The translations under genes were made by a program, and so were the position numbers. Shown piece after piece: positions 8,980 through 17,885 of a stretch of 64,000 bases of DNA (its first letter is position 1; every line of letters starts with the position of its first letter). The stretch spans positions 1 to 64,000 of the forward strand of contig NZ_JAFKON010000013.1 of NCBI RefSeq assembly GCF_022803015.1, read 5' to 3'. The notes below the pieces were generated by a model. It worked only from the letters and a program-made list of their open reading frames with translations. It had not been told where the DNA came from and made no database searches. Origin of the DNA: Arthrobacter humicola (GTDB taxonomy: Bacteria > Actinomycetota > Actinomycetes > Actinomycetales > Micrococcaceae).

Positions 8980-10090
8980 CCTACCCAAGGTCCTACTGCT
9001 TCACGCATACAGCCCTAGGAACTCCGGGGACGGACTGCTCGTTGAATTAGCTCGCGAGTCGGTACTAAAGGCCGTCGGACCGGCAGACATCAGGGTGATA
9101 GCGTCCGACGCGGAAGCCTTCGGCGGCCCCGCTTACCATCAATGGAACGCTCCGCTACTGGACAAGTGGAACAAGGTTCCTCGACGGTTATCCATGCTGG
9201 CAACTGGATTCCTCGGCGGGTCCCGTGTATTCCGGGAAATGGCTCAAGAGGCCGATCTCATAGTTGCGGTCGGTGGAGGATACCTGCGAGGTGACGCTCT
9301 CGTCCCGGCCATCAAGAGCTGGGGCGCCCACTTCGGACAGTTGCGTCTGGCGGCCTCCCAGGGACACAAGAGTGTCTATCTTCCGCAAAGCATCGGCCCC
9401 TTCCACGGAGTCTATAAGCGAGCAATGCAGAAGAACCTGAGCAAGATCCGTACGGTCTATGCGCGTGATGACCGGTCGGTCTCCGAGTTCGCCGCCGTTT
9501 CCTCGCTGCAGCGGATGCCCGACATGGCGGTCCTCGAACTTGCGGAGAGCCCGGCCGGCGCGAAGAGGCCGCAGAATCTCAGCGCGAGGCCGATATTCGT
9601 AGCACGTGAACTCTCCAATCCTCGCAACTATTACAACTTGCTTGAGGAAGTTGCGAGATCTGAAGAATTTGAGTGGGCCCTGCAATCGACCGGGGGCGGG
9701 AATGATGACTACCCGCTCACGAGTCGCCTCAGCCCCGCGGAACCAAGGAGCATGAAGACCGTGCTTGCGGAGCCTGCGGCTCGGATAGTTGTTAGTACCC
9801 GTCTACATGGCGCTCTGTCGTCGCTGATAGCTGGATTCCCCGCAATCCACCTGAGTTACGAGCGCAAGGGGTGGGGGGCTTATGAGGACTTGGGTCTAGA
9901 CCAATTCGTACTTAACGCAAGGGATGCAACTCTCCCACAGATCAACGATCTTCTGGCCCAAATCCGGACTCATCCGGAAGACTTCTGGGCAACCATCGAC
10001 GCCAAGCGACAGGATATTAGGGCGCTTCACGGCTCCCTAATATCAAATATGCGCACCGTCGCCTCCCTGCAATCAACGAGTGGTGACTAG
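8957..10090 (+). CDS. Polysaccharide pyruvyl transferase family protein
   Basis: A 377-residue member of the polysaccharide pyruvyltransferase family, which adds pyruvate ketals from phosphoenolpyruvate to EPS sugars, giving acidic polymers. Seen are the N-terminal segment LLLHAYSPRNSGDGLLVELA, a GGGYLRGD segment, LPQSIGPFHG, and the C-terminal core STRLHGALSSLIAGFPAIHLSYE. The TTG at 8957 is supported by AAGGAG 7 nt upstream, although this puts the start inside the preceding glycosyltransferase gene. Confidence 0.82.
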   Translation: MSNTWKSDLPKVLLLHAYSPRNSGDGLLVELARESVLKAVGPADIRVIASDAEAFGGPAYHQWNAPLLDKWNKVPRRLSMLATGFLGGSRVFREMAQEADLIVAVGGGYLRGDALVPAIKSWGAHFGQLRLAASQGHKSVYLPQSIGPFHGVYKRAMQKNLSKIRTVYARDDRSVSEFAAVSSLQRMPDMAVLELAESPAGAKRPQNLSARPIFVARELSNPRNYYNLLEEVARSEEFEWALQSTGGGNDDYPLTSRLSPAEPRSMKTVLAEPAARIVVSTRLHGALSSLIAGFPAIHLSYERKGWGAYEDLGLDQFVLNARDATLPQINDLLAQIRTHPEDFWATIDAKRQDIRALHGSLISNMRTVASLQSTSGD

Positions 10091-10093
10091 GTT

Positions 10094-11164
10094 GTGGCCA
10101 ACAAGATGAAGATCATGCACGTTACCGAGGCCATGGGTGGCGGGGTCCAAAACGCAATTTCGAAATATACGCAGATTCTCCCCCATGCAAACCATGTGGT
10201 GGTCGGACGCCCCAGACATGGCGAGGAGTCTGGCGAGTTCAGCGACGACACACAGGTGATCGAGTTCAGGGGAAATCTCGTCCAGTTTCTCGTCAAGATT
10301 CGACGTACAATCCTAACTGAACGTCCGGACGTCGTTCACCTGCACTCCAGTCTTGCCGGCCTGGCCCGCCCTCTGGTTCCCAGGGCAGTGCCAATAGCGT
10401 ATTCGCCCCATTGCTACGCCTTTGAGCGAAGGGACAGGAGCGTCCTATGGCGTACGACCCTACGCGCGGCGGAGTGGACGCTGGCGCTGCGGCAACAAAC
10501 TCTCATTGCAGTGAGCCCGCATGAAGCCGATCTGGGGAGGGCCCTCAATCCCAAAATGGCCGTCCACTACGTTCCGAACGTCCTGACGGCCGAGGGGATC
10601 CCGAGTTCCAAGCCACTACGCCCGACTGTTTCCATGGTGGGGCGGATCGGGGCTCAGAAAGACCCCGGGCTCTTCGCCGCCGTCGCAAGAACCTGCGGTC
10701 GCGACATAGATTTCACATGGATAGGCGACGGAGACCCGCATCTTAAGCAACAACTCTTAGATGCAGGCGTCACCGTGAGCGGCTGGGTAGATCCCAGAGA
10801 AGCGCGGCGCCTTGTTGCCTCCTCAGACCTATATCTGCACACGGGTTCCTGGGAATCTGCTCCAATCTCAGCCATGGAAGCAGCCGCAGCGGGTGTTCCA
10901 GTCATCGCCAGAAGAATACCTACGATGGAATCTCTTGGGTATTTCACTGCGTCCGAGTCTGTTACCGACCTAGCTCGAGCAGTTCAGCGGTTCTTCACCG
11001 ACGACGCCTTTCAGCGCACCGTCTCACTCACGACTTCCAATATGGTTGGGCTCCTCACGGCTGACGAGGCACGACGAAGCCTCGAGACTGCATACACCGA
11101 CGCCTGCAAAGGGCAACAATCTTTAGGCACCCGAAGTTCAGAAGGAGCTCTATATGAAAATTAG
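10094..11164 (+). CDS. Glycosyltransferase family 4-like protein
   Basis: A 356-residue GT-B glycosyltransferase. The N-terminus MKIMHVTEAMGGGVQNAISKY holds the glycine-rich acceptor motif. The C-terminal nucleotide-sugar domain has VSMVGRIGAQKDPGLFAAVA, TWIGDGDPHLKQQL and LHTGSWESAPISAMEAAAAGVPV. The GTG at 10094 follows the pyruvyltransferase stop by 3 nt; ATG codons a few residues in are alternatives. The 3' end overlaps the next gene by 11 nt. Donor and acceptor are unknown. Confidence 0.82.
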   Translation: MANKMKIMHVTEAMGGGVQNAISKYTQILPHANHVVVGRPRHGEESGEFSDDTQVIEFRGNLVQFLVKIRRTILTERPDVVHLHSSLAGLARPLVPRAVPIAYSPHCYAFERRDRSVLWRTTLRAAEWTLALRQQTLIAVSPHEADLGRALNPKMAVHYVPNVLTAEGIPSSKPLRPTVSMVGRIGAQKDPGLFAAVARTCGRDIDFTWIGDGDPHLKQQLLDAGVTVSGWVDPREARRLVASSDLYLHTGSWESAPISAMEAAAAGVPVIARRIPTMESLGYFTASESVTDLARAVQRFFTDDAFQRTVSLTTSNMVGLLTADEARRSLETAYTDACKGQQSLGTRSSEGALYEN

Positions 11165-11948
11165 CGTAGTCACAATTGCCTTTAATGATCTGCCGGGCGT
11201 CAAGAAGACCCTTGAGAGCGTCAAGCATCAATCCTGGGATGACATTGAGCACATCATTGTTGACGGCGGCTCAACTGACGGAACTCGCGAGTATCTTGCC
11301 GGCTTCGGTGACTCAATTCGATGGGTCAGCGAAAAAGATAACGGGCGTTACGACGCAATGAATAAGGGCGCCAAGATGGCCACGGGAGAACTGCTTTGGT
11401 TCCTCCACTCGGCAGACATTTTCCATTCCGAAACGTCCGCCAGTGTCGTGGCACAAACATATATTAACGAACACTTTCATTGGGGCTACGGCTTAAGCCG
11501 AATTGTGGACGGCAACAATTCTCTCGGCATCGGCGGCCAAGTACCTTTTGAGCACGCACGCTTCCTCATCGGCGGCCGAATCATCCCGCATCAGGCTTCC
11601 GTCTTTGATCGTCAGTTCTTCGAGAGCCTTGGAGGCTACAAGACTGAATTTGGATTGACAGCCGATCAAGAGTTTATGATGCGCGCATCGATGAATTCTG
11701 CGCCGCGGGTTTGGGCTGAAATCCTGTGTGATTTCGACGCAAACGGCGCCGGATCAAAGCGCAATGCATGGGCTCATTATAGGGATATGATCCGCGCCCG
11801 AGCCGAGGCTCGTATTCGTGTTACGAATTTTACGGCGCTCGATAGTATGCTGTCTGTTTTCTTCTGCGGACTGACCGTCCTCGAGAGAGTGATGCGGCGC
11901 CCACTACGTAAGTCTGCTCCCCAGATTATTCAGGGGCAACCCAAATGA
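11154..11948 (+). CDS. Glycosyltransferase family 2
   Basis: A 264-residue GT-A enzyme, probably cytoplasmic and acting on a lipid-linked EPS intermediate. The GT2 N-terminal fold is clear (ISVVTIAFNDLPGVKKTLES, HIIVDGGSTDGTREYL, DNGRYDAMNKG), and HSAD stands at the usual metal-binding DxD position. ATG at 11154 has AAGGAG 8 nt upstream. Codon use here is more AT-rich than in flanking housekeeping genes (ATA, TTA and AAT are frequent), as often seen in laterally acquired EPS loci. It ends with a 4-nt ATGA overlap into the next gene. Confidence 0.85.
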   Translation: MKISVVTIAFNDLPGVKKTLESVKHQSWDDIEHIIVDGGSTDGTREYLAGFGDSIRWVSEKDNGRYDAMNKGAKMATGELLWFLHSADIFHSETSASVVAQTYINEHFHWGYGLSRIVDGNNSLGIGGQVPFEHARFLIGGRIIPHQASVFDRQFFESLGGYKTEFGLTADQEFMMRASMNSAPRVWAEILCDFDANGAGSKRNAWAHYRDMIRARAEARIRVTNFTALDSMLSVFFCGLTVLERVMRRPLRKSAPQIIQGQPK

Positions 11949-12829
11949 GCGGTGCCGATGGGATCACCGTAATCATTCCGGCGTACAACTCACAAGACAC
12001 AATCGAGAGGGCCATCTCCAGCTGCAGTGGGCTGGACGGCTGCAGGATAATAGTCGTTGATGACGGTTCTGTAGACTCTACAGCTGGCGTTGCACGAGCT
12101 GCAGGGGCGGAAGTACTCCGCCAGACAAATTCCGGAGCATCCGTCGCCCGTCAAACAGGTCTTCGCGCCGCAACGAGCGAGTTTATCGTCTTCTTAGACG
12201 CTGACGATGAGCTCATACCGGCAGGCGTACTCGAGTCAGTAAGAATCCTTAACCGGCAACCCAGTGCGGGAGTAGCCGCAGGAACAGTCATCGGAATCCT
12301 TCCGAATGGACGCGAACGTCTCCTGCAACGCACCTACACAGTGGTCAACACTAAGGAGTTGCTTTCGAAGGGCTTCGGGCCTTGGCCTCCCGCTGCTTCG
12401 GTTATCAGACGGGAAACCCTGTCGAAGACAGAATCTCTGGATATTCCCGGGCTTGGCACACGTTTTGCGGAAGATTACGAGATGCTTATTCGCCTCTCAC
12501 TCGCCGGACACGTGATCATGCACGACAGTCCTTCAACGCGATACCGTCTTTTCGCCGGAAAATCCAGCAAAGCACCCATCAAAGCAATAGAGGACAAAGA
12601 GTCGATCCGTCGTTACTACGCCGAATCGCTACGCTGGCCTGTCGCTCTTATGAACGGGGCAGAAATAGCAGCGGCAGCGTCGATGAGGGCCGCCCGCTCA
12701 TCTGCGGCCAATGGAGCCTGGGTCAGCACCGCGGGATGGCTGCTGCGATCCGTCGCCTCGTCGCCATCGCTCATGGTCCGGAAGCTTTTTGGGCGCCTGG
12801 CTGCCTTCAGAACAACACCGGGGACATAG
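11945..12829 (+). CDS. Glycosyltransferase family 2
   Basis: A 294-residue GT-A enzyme. Motifs are VIIPAYNSQDTIERAISSC, IIVVDDGSVDSTAGVA and VFLDADDELIP, in which the DxD metal site is present. GTRFAEDYEMLIRLSLAG follows, with the ED motif that usually supplies the catalytic base. It starts within the preceding glycosyltransferase gene (ATGA) and stops 2 nt before the flippase gene, so the three are tightly coupled. Donor sugar not determinable. Confidence 0.85.
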   Translation: MSGADGITVIIPAYNSQDTIERAISSCSGLDGCRIIVVDDGSVDSTAGVARAAGAEVLRQTNSGASVARQTGLRAATSEFIVFLDADDELIPAGVLESVRILNRQPSAGVAAGTVIGILPNGRERLLQRTYTVVNTKELLSKGFGPWPPAASVIRRETLSKTESLDIPGLGTRFAEDYEMLIRLSLAGHVIMHDSPSTRYRLFAGKSSKAPIKAIEDKESIRRYYAESLRWPVALMNGAEIAAAASMRAARSSAANGAWVSTAGWLLRSVASSPSLMVRKLFGRLAAFRTTPGT

Positions 12830-12831
12830 CC

Positions 12832-14154
12832 ATGTCAGCACTTCTGGTGAAAGCAAGAGAGTTCGAACTTGGGGGGATGGCCCTCACGAGGCTGGGCACC
12901 CTGGCGGCCGGTCTGGGCGCGAATGTGTTTGTCATAGCACTTCTGTCGCGACAGCACGGCGCGGCGACTTACGCGGCATATGCGCTGATCGCCTCTCTTG
13001 TGAATCTTCTTCCATTCGCAGACCTTGGCCTCGGCGCCAGCGTTGTCAACGCTACTGCGGACAATGCGTCCGGCAAGCTATCCAATGAGGGATTCAGCCA
13101 CCTTGTTTCCCGAGCCAGGGACTACATGCTAATCGTCGCCCTGTGCTTGATTCCGGCAACTCTCTGGGGAATCACCAACGGTCAACTGAGTGTTCTTCTA
13201 GGTGATTTGGCGTCGGAGCCTGGAATTTTGCTGGGCGCCGGATTTACACTGATCTGCATTGCTGGCTCCATACCCTTAGGCATTGGTGCAAGGATTCTTC
13301 AGGGACATGGACGCATGCTGGACGTCGTCCGACTCGGTTTCATCGGCCCCGCTGTCCAGATGTTGATCTACATTCCCCTGTGGCTAACAAATGCGCCCGC
13401 CTACCTATACTTCTTCGGTCCTGGGACGGCCTATCTGCTCAACGCGTTCGCGGGCTTCATGATGGCGCGTCGAACGTCCAAGATTCGGCTTCACTTGCCC
13501 TTCGCGGGGCTGTTTCTCCGGATCAACAAAGCTGATAGCCCTTGGCACACCGCAGCACCGTTCCTTATAATTTCGGTTGGCATGGCTGTCGGCTTTCAGA
13601 GCCACCGACTGATGCTTTCGCAGTTTGGCACCGCACAGCAAGTCGCCGCATATTCCGTAGTTGCCCAGTTTTTGGGGCCGCTGCTAGCGATAGCAGGTGT
13701 TGTAGGCCAAAACCTCTGGTCGCGCTACCGAGGCCAGCTCAATCGCAATGAATTGGATCTTGGATCGTTCAGATCCCACCTCGTCATCTTTGCCGTAATC
13801 GGCGCAACATTCGCCGGAGGATTCATCTTACTAATACCCGTCGCCGCGGCTCTCATCACGGGAGGCGCCGTATCGCCGTCCCTTCTATTGACACTGGGTG
13901 CCGGCTCCTACCTCATAGTTTTCTCCCTGCATCAGCCAAGCGCGATGTTATTGACAGATCCAAGAGCGCTGTGGTTCCAGGCAGCATGTGTGGTCGCAGT
14001 TGCGGTTTCCACAGTGACAGCAACCATCCAGACCGTGGGAAGTCTGGGTGCGGCCGCTCCGTACATATGCATGGCGGTGAGTATGTTCTTTATCCAGGTT
14101 CTCCCCAGCATGCGGCTGGCAATCTCTCGAGTTCGAAAGCAGTCCACAATATAG
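12832..14154 (+). CDS. Oligosaccharide flippase (Wzx/MOP superfamily-like)
   Basis: A 440-residue, very hydrophobic protein with about 12 predicted membrane segments, of the kind that flips undecaprenyl-linked repeat units across the membrane. The frame is open far upstream, but ATG at 12832 (MSALLVKAREFEL), 2 nt after the previous stop, gives the family-like N-terminus with a first membrane segment at TLAAGLGANVFVIALLS. Context supports a flippase: it closes the glycosyltransferase run. An O-antigen polymerase is an alternative for a multi-TM EPS protein, but the regular short-loop pattern from residue 20 onward suits MOP transporters better. Confidence 0.7.
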   Translation: MSALLVKAREFELGGMALTRLGTLAAGLGANVFVIALLSRQHGAATYAAYALIASLVNLLPFADLGLGASVVNATADNASGKLSNEGFSHLVSRARDYMLIVALCLIPATLWGITNGQLSVLLGDLASEPGILLGAGFTLICIAGSIPLGIGARILQGHGRMLDVVRLGFIGPAVQMLIYIPLWLTNAPAYLYFFGPGTAYLLNAFAGFMMARRTSKIRLHLPFAGLFLRINKADSPWHTAAPFLIISVGMAVGFQSHRLMLSQFGTAQQVAAYSVVAQFLGPLLAIAGVVGQNLWSRYRGQLNRNELDLGSFRSHLVIFAVIGATFAGGFILLIPVAAALITGGAVSPSLLLTLGAGSYLIVFSLHQPSAMLLTDPRALWFQAACVVAVAVSTVTATIQTVGSLGAAAPYICMAVSMFFIQVLPSMRLAISRVRKQSTI

Positions 14155-14323
14155 CCGAGGTGATCTACACCTCAAAGCCGTAAACTGGGTCGTCATATCC
14201 GTAAAGCTGGTCAACCGGCTACCTGCAGCGGCTCAGTTCTATGATAAAAACGTTGTACAGTCTGGCATTGTTGCGCGGCCACCAGGCTGCGTGATTAATT
14301 TTGAAACTTCCTGGGGGGCATTT
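14155..14323. other. Intergenic gap inside the EPS locus
   Basis: The 169 bp between flippase and gmd are more AT-rich than the genes and are the largest gap between 6.3 and 17.8 kb, so a separate promoter for gmd-fcl is plausible. I could not identify a convincing -35/-10 pair or terminator hairpin. Confidence 0.4.
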
Positions 14324-15352
14324 TTGACTAAGCGCGCACTCATCACCGGTATCACGGGGCAAGACGGTTCTTATCTGGCAGAACTCCTGCTCAGCAAAGG
14401 CTACGAAGTGCACGGACTCATCCGACGCGCCTCAACGTTCAATACAGCCCGAATTGATCACATGTATGTGGACCCGCACGACCCGGCAGCGCGGCTGTTT
14501 CTCCACTACGGCGACCTGAGCGACGGAGCCCGGCTCGTGACACTTCTCGCCGAAATCAAGCCGGATGAGGTCTACAACTTGGCCGCACAGTCTCACGTGC
14601 GTGTTTCGTTCGATGAGCCTGAACACACGGCAGATACCACCGGCGTCGGGACTGTCCGTCTTCTTGAGGCCGTCCGCATGTCCGGAATTGAGACGCGGTT
14701 CTATCAGGCCTCATCGTCCGAGATGTTCGGGGCCACTCCCCCGCCTCAGAACGAGGAAACCCCGTTCTATCCGCGGTCACCCTATGGCGCGGCGAAGGTA
14801 TACAGCTACTGGATCACCAAGAACTACCGCGAGGCCTACGGCATGTTCGCCGTCAATGGCATTCTCTTTAACCACGAGTCGCCCCGCCGCGGCGAGACTT
14901 TCGTCACGCGCAAGATCACGCGGGCCGTCGCGGCGATTAAAGCCGGCAAGCAGGACCTTCTCTACATGGGAAACCTGGACGCAGTCCGCGACTGGGGATA
15001 TGCAGCCGAGTACGTAGAAGGCATGTGGCGCATGCTTCAGGCCGACGAGCCGGACGACTTCGTGCTGGCTACCGGCGGCAATTACACGGTTCGCGACTTC
15101 CTCCAGATTTCCTTCGAGCATGCCGGCCTCAACTGGGAGAACCACGTACGGTTCGACGAACGTTACCTGCGGCCTACGGAAGTAGATGCACTCGTGGGCG
15201 ACGCTTCCAAGGCCCAGGCAAAGCTCGGGTGGAAAGCATCTGTCCACACTCCGGAACTTGCCCGGATCATGGTGGATGCTGACATCGAAGCATTGAAGCA
15301 TGCGGGCAACAGTTGGATCGACAGCGTGGAACTCGAAAGCTGGAAGAAATAG
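14324..15352 (+). CDS. gmd: GDP-mannose 4,6-dehydratase
   Basis: A 342-residue short-chain dehydrogenase that converts GDP-D-mannose to GDP-4-keto-6-deoxy-D-mannose, the first step to GDP-L-fucose. The N-terminal NADP motif ALITGITGQDGSYLAELLL, ASSSEMFG, and the catalytic Y154-x3-K158 (YGAAK) are typical of Gmd, and NHESPRRGETFVTRKITRA is the family signature. TTG at 14324 is chosen because GGGGGG lies 6 nt upstream and the protein then starts MTKRALITG. The in-frame GTG at 14291 would add 11 residues. It is followed at once by fcl, which uses the product. Confidence 0.92.
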   Translation: MTKRALITGITGQDGSYLAELLLSKGYEVHGLIRRASTFNTARIDHMYVDPHDPAARLFLHYGDLSDGARLVTLLAEIKPDEVYNLAAQSHVRVSFDEPEHTADTTGVGTVRLLEAVRMSGIETRFYQASSSEMFGATPPPQNEETPFYPRSPYGAAKVYSYWITKNYREAYGMFAVNGILFNHESPRRGETFVTRKITRAVAAIKAGKQDLLYMGNLDAVRDWGYAAEYVEGMWRMLQADEPDDFVLATGGNYTVRDFLQISFEHAGLNWENHVRFDERYLRPTEVDALVGDASKAQAKLGWKASVHTPELARIMVDADIEALKHAGNSWIDSVELESWKK

Positions 15353-16326
15353 TGGATACAGACATCACTTTCGAGCCAGGACGACTTGACCGATCATCCA
15401 CTTTCTATGTGGCCGGGCACCGTGGACTGGTCGGATCGGCAATCTGGCGGAACCTCGCAAACGAGGGCTTCACCAACCTCGTCGGACGCACTTCAGCCGA
15501 GCTTGACCTAAAGAAGCGCGATGACGTATTTGACTTTTTTGCGGCTACGAAGCCCCGTTACGTTGTGCTTGCAGCCGCAAAAGTTGGCGGCATTCTCGCA
15601 AACAGCAATTATCCTGTCGATTTCCTCAGTGACAACGTCCGCATCCAGGTAAATGTCCTCGACGCGGCACGGGAGCATGGAGTTGAAAGGCTCCTCTTCC
15701 TTGGATCATCATGCATCTACCCTAAGTTCGCAGAGCAGCCCATCCGCGAAGAATCGCTAATGACTGGCCACCTTGAGCGGACTAACGATGCCTACGCGGT
15801 AGCAAAGATCGCGGGAATTATGCACGTTCAGGCCGTACGTCGCCAGTTCGGACTCCCATGGATTTCGGCCATGCCGACGAACCTCTATGGGCCGGGCGAT
15901 AACTTCTCCACCGAAGGCTCTCACGTACTTCCCGCCCTGATCCGGCGCTATGACGACGCCGTAAGCAATGGAAGCGCGACAGTCACCAATTGGGGCACGG
16001 GATCGCCCCGACGCGAGTTCTTGCACGTCGATGACATGGCGGCAGCATGCCTGCACCTGTTGGAAAACTATGACGGTGCTGACCAGGTCAATGTCGGCAC
16101 GGGCACCGACGTGTCGATCAAGGAACTGGCATCAATCGTGGCCGAGGCCGTCGGCTACGACGGGAAGATGTCCTGGGACACTACCAAACCTGATGGCACG
16201 CCTCAAAAATTGCTCGACGTTACAAGGCTGTCTGATGCTGGATGGACGGCGAAAATCAGTCTCAGCGACGGAATCAAGAGCACGGTCGAGTGGTACCGCG
16301 CGAACGTCGACCAGATTCGATCGTGA
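15352..16326 (+). CDS. fcl: GDP-L-fucose synthase
   Basis: A 324-residue epimerase/reductase that turns GDP-4-keto-6-deoxymannose into GDP-L-fucose. Motifs are FYVAGHRGLVGSAIWR (nucleotide binding), LFLGSSCIYPKFAEQPI, catalytic Y148-x3-K152 (YAVAK) and TNLYGPGDNF. The GTG at 15352 shares a base with the gmd stop (TAGTG), a coupled arrangement; GGAAG lies just upstream. Together gmd and fcl predict L-fucose (or a derivative of the keto intermediate) in the EPS. Confidence 0.92.
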   Translation: MDTDITFEPGRLDRSSTFYVAGHRGLVGSAIWRNLANEGFTNLVGRTSAELDLKKRDDVFDFFAATKPRYVVLAAAKVGGILANSNYPVDFLSDNVRIQVNVLDAAREHGVERLLFLGSSCIYPKFAEQPIREESLMTGHLERTNDAYAVAKIAGIMHVQAVRRQFGLPWISAMPTNLYGPGDNFSTEGSHVLPALIRRYDDAVSNGSATVTNWGTGSPRREFLHVDDMAAACLHLLENYDGADQVNVGTGTDVSIKELASIVAEAVGYDGKMSWDTTKPDGTPQKLLDVTRLSDAGWTAKISLSDGIKSTVEWYRANVDQIRS

Positions 16327-16351
16327 ATCACGCCTTGTTCGGGGATAGCAA

Positions 16352-17821
16352 GTGACAACCAAAGAGAGAGTCGAGCCACAGGCGATCAAGCTCGACGATT
16401 GGCGATCCAAGTATTCCAGACGCCTTAAGCTCATCGATGCCGGAGTCGTGATCTGGGCAGTCGCTGGGGCATACGGGGTTCGATTCGGATTCTCCGACAT
16501 CGGTTCTGATACGACTCAAGACGTTCGCTACCTCGTCTTGTCAGCAGCTTTGGTGCTTTCGTGGTGGCTCATGCTGGGTTTCTGGGGCTCAAGGGAGGCT
16601 CGCATTCTGGGCTCAGGCTCAGAAGAGTACAAGAGAGTTATTGCCAGCTCCGCCTGGCTCTTTGGTGCCTTGGCAGTGACCTCATATGCCGTGCGCATAG
16701 ACACGGCTCGAGGGTTCGTCGGTCTGGCTTTCCCAGCCGGAGCACTCGGCCTGCTTGCCGCTAGGTGGCTCGTTCGCCAGCACTTGAGCCTTGAACGAAA
16801 AGTCGGCAAGAGCAGTGCCCGGGTGCTAATTATTGGTGGGCCGTATTCGGTTGCCCATCTGGTGCGCTCGCTCAACAGTGCACCTTCGGCAGGGTATCTT
16901 CCCGTGGCTGCGCATCTGCCAGGGGCGCCCGAGGGTACGTCCACCGTGCCTGGATCCTCCATACCGGTGACTGGCGTGCAGTCGGATTTCGACTCCATTC
17001 TCGCCATCATCATAGAGACTCACGTGGATGCGGTTGCAGTATCTGCTGGCGTGAATCTTCACCCGAAGGATCTCCGCAGGCTGGGCTGGGACTTGGCCGC
17101 ACGGGACATAGGTATGATCTTGGCCCCTGCCCTCACAGACGTGGCCGGACCTCGCATCCACACGCAGCCGGTAGCCGGACTGCCGTTGATTCATGTTTCC
17201 ACGCCCAAGTTGACTGGCGGCAAGAAGGTGGCCAAACGAGCCTTCGACATCGCGGTGGCCGGACTATTGGTAGCGTTCCTATCTCCACTATTCCTCGCGC
17301 TTGCTCTCCTGGTCAGGGTCACCGATCCCGGACCAGTTTTCTACCGCCAGGAGCGAATCGGCCTGAGGGGGACTACCTTCAATATGTTGAAGTTCCGTTC
17401 CATGAAGGTCAATGCCGACGCCCAACTGCAGGCCCTGCTCGAGGCTCAAGGCTCTAACGACACCCCACTTTTCAAGATTGAGAATGACCCCCGAATAACG
17501 CCGCTCGGCCGCGTGTTGCGAAAGTATTCACTCGACGAACTGCCACAACTACTCAATGTACTGGGTGGAACTATGAGTCTCGTGGGGCCCCGGCCTCAGC
17601 GAGAAGGCGAGGTAGCCCTGTACGACGACGCCGCCCACAGACGGTTGTATGTTAGCCCCGGCATGAGCGGACTGTGGCAGGTCAGCGGTCGCTCCAACCT
17701 CAGCTGGGAAGAGAGCATCCGCCTGGATCTCTACTACGTGGAGAACTGGTCGCTCATGGGCGACGTAGTCATACTCTTAAAGACTTTCAAAGCAGTATTC
17801 GCAAGTACGGGCGCTTTCTGA
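16352..17821 (+). CDS. Polyprenyl-phosphate phosphoglycosyltransferase (WcaJ/CpsE-like)
   Basis: A 489-residue initiating enzyme that transfers a sugar-phosphate from a UDP-sugar to undecaprenyl phosphate. The N-terminal half has four or five membrane helices plus a nucleotide-fold segment (VLIIGGPYSVAHLVRSL). The C-terminal bacterial sugar-transferase domain begins KRAFDIAVAGLLVAFLSPLF, followed by DPGPVFYRQERIG, KFRSM, SLDELPQLLNVL and SLVGPRP. The GTG at 16352 has GGGGAT upstream. Position at the end of the run, before an intrinsic terminator, fits the last gene of one transcription unit. Confidence 0.9.
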   Translation: MTTKERVEPQAIKLDDWRSKYSRRLKLIDAGVVIWAVAGAYGVRFGFSDIGSDTTQDVRYLVLSAALVLSWWLMLGFWGSREARILGSGSEEYKRVIASSAWLFGALAVTSYAVRIDTARGFVGLAFPAGALGLLAARWLVRQHLSLERKVGKSSARVLIIGGPYSVAHLVRSLNSAPSAGYLPVAAHLPGAPEGTSTVPGSSIPVTGVQSDFDSILAIIIETHVDAVAVSAGVNLHPKDLRRLGWDLAARDIGMILAPALTDVAGPRIHTQPVAGLPLIHVSTPKLTGGKKVAKRAFDIAVAGLLVAFLSPLFLALALLVRVTDPGPVFYRQERIGLRGTTFNMLKFRSMKVNADAQLQALLEAQGSNDTPLFKIENDPRITPLGRVLRKYSLDELPQLLNVLGGTMSLVGPRPQREGEVALYDDAAHRRLYVSPGMSGLWQVSGRSNLSWEESIRLDLYYVENWSLMGDVVILLKTFKAVFASTGAF

Positions 17822-17838
17822 TCAAGACCTGCACAAGT

Positions 17839-17870
17839 CTGGCGGCTCAGGCCGCCAGTCATCATTTTTT
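17839..17870 (+). terminator. Intrinsic terminator between the phosphoglycosyltransferase and ugd
   Basis: CTGGCGGC (17839-17846), loop TCAG, GCCGCCAG (17851-17858), then TCATCATTTTTT ending at 17870. A perfect 8-bp GC-rich stem with a T run is a textbook Rho-independent terminator. It sits only 15 bp before the ugd start, so it could act as partial terminator or attenuator. Confidence 0.85.
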
Positions 17871-17885
17871 GGGGAAGGCACCAAA

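Noticed and set aside
14217..14245. Sigma-70-like promoter with TATGAT before gmd
   Set aside because: No acceptable -35 box at 16-18 bp; the -10 match alone is not enough.
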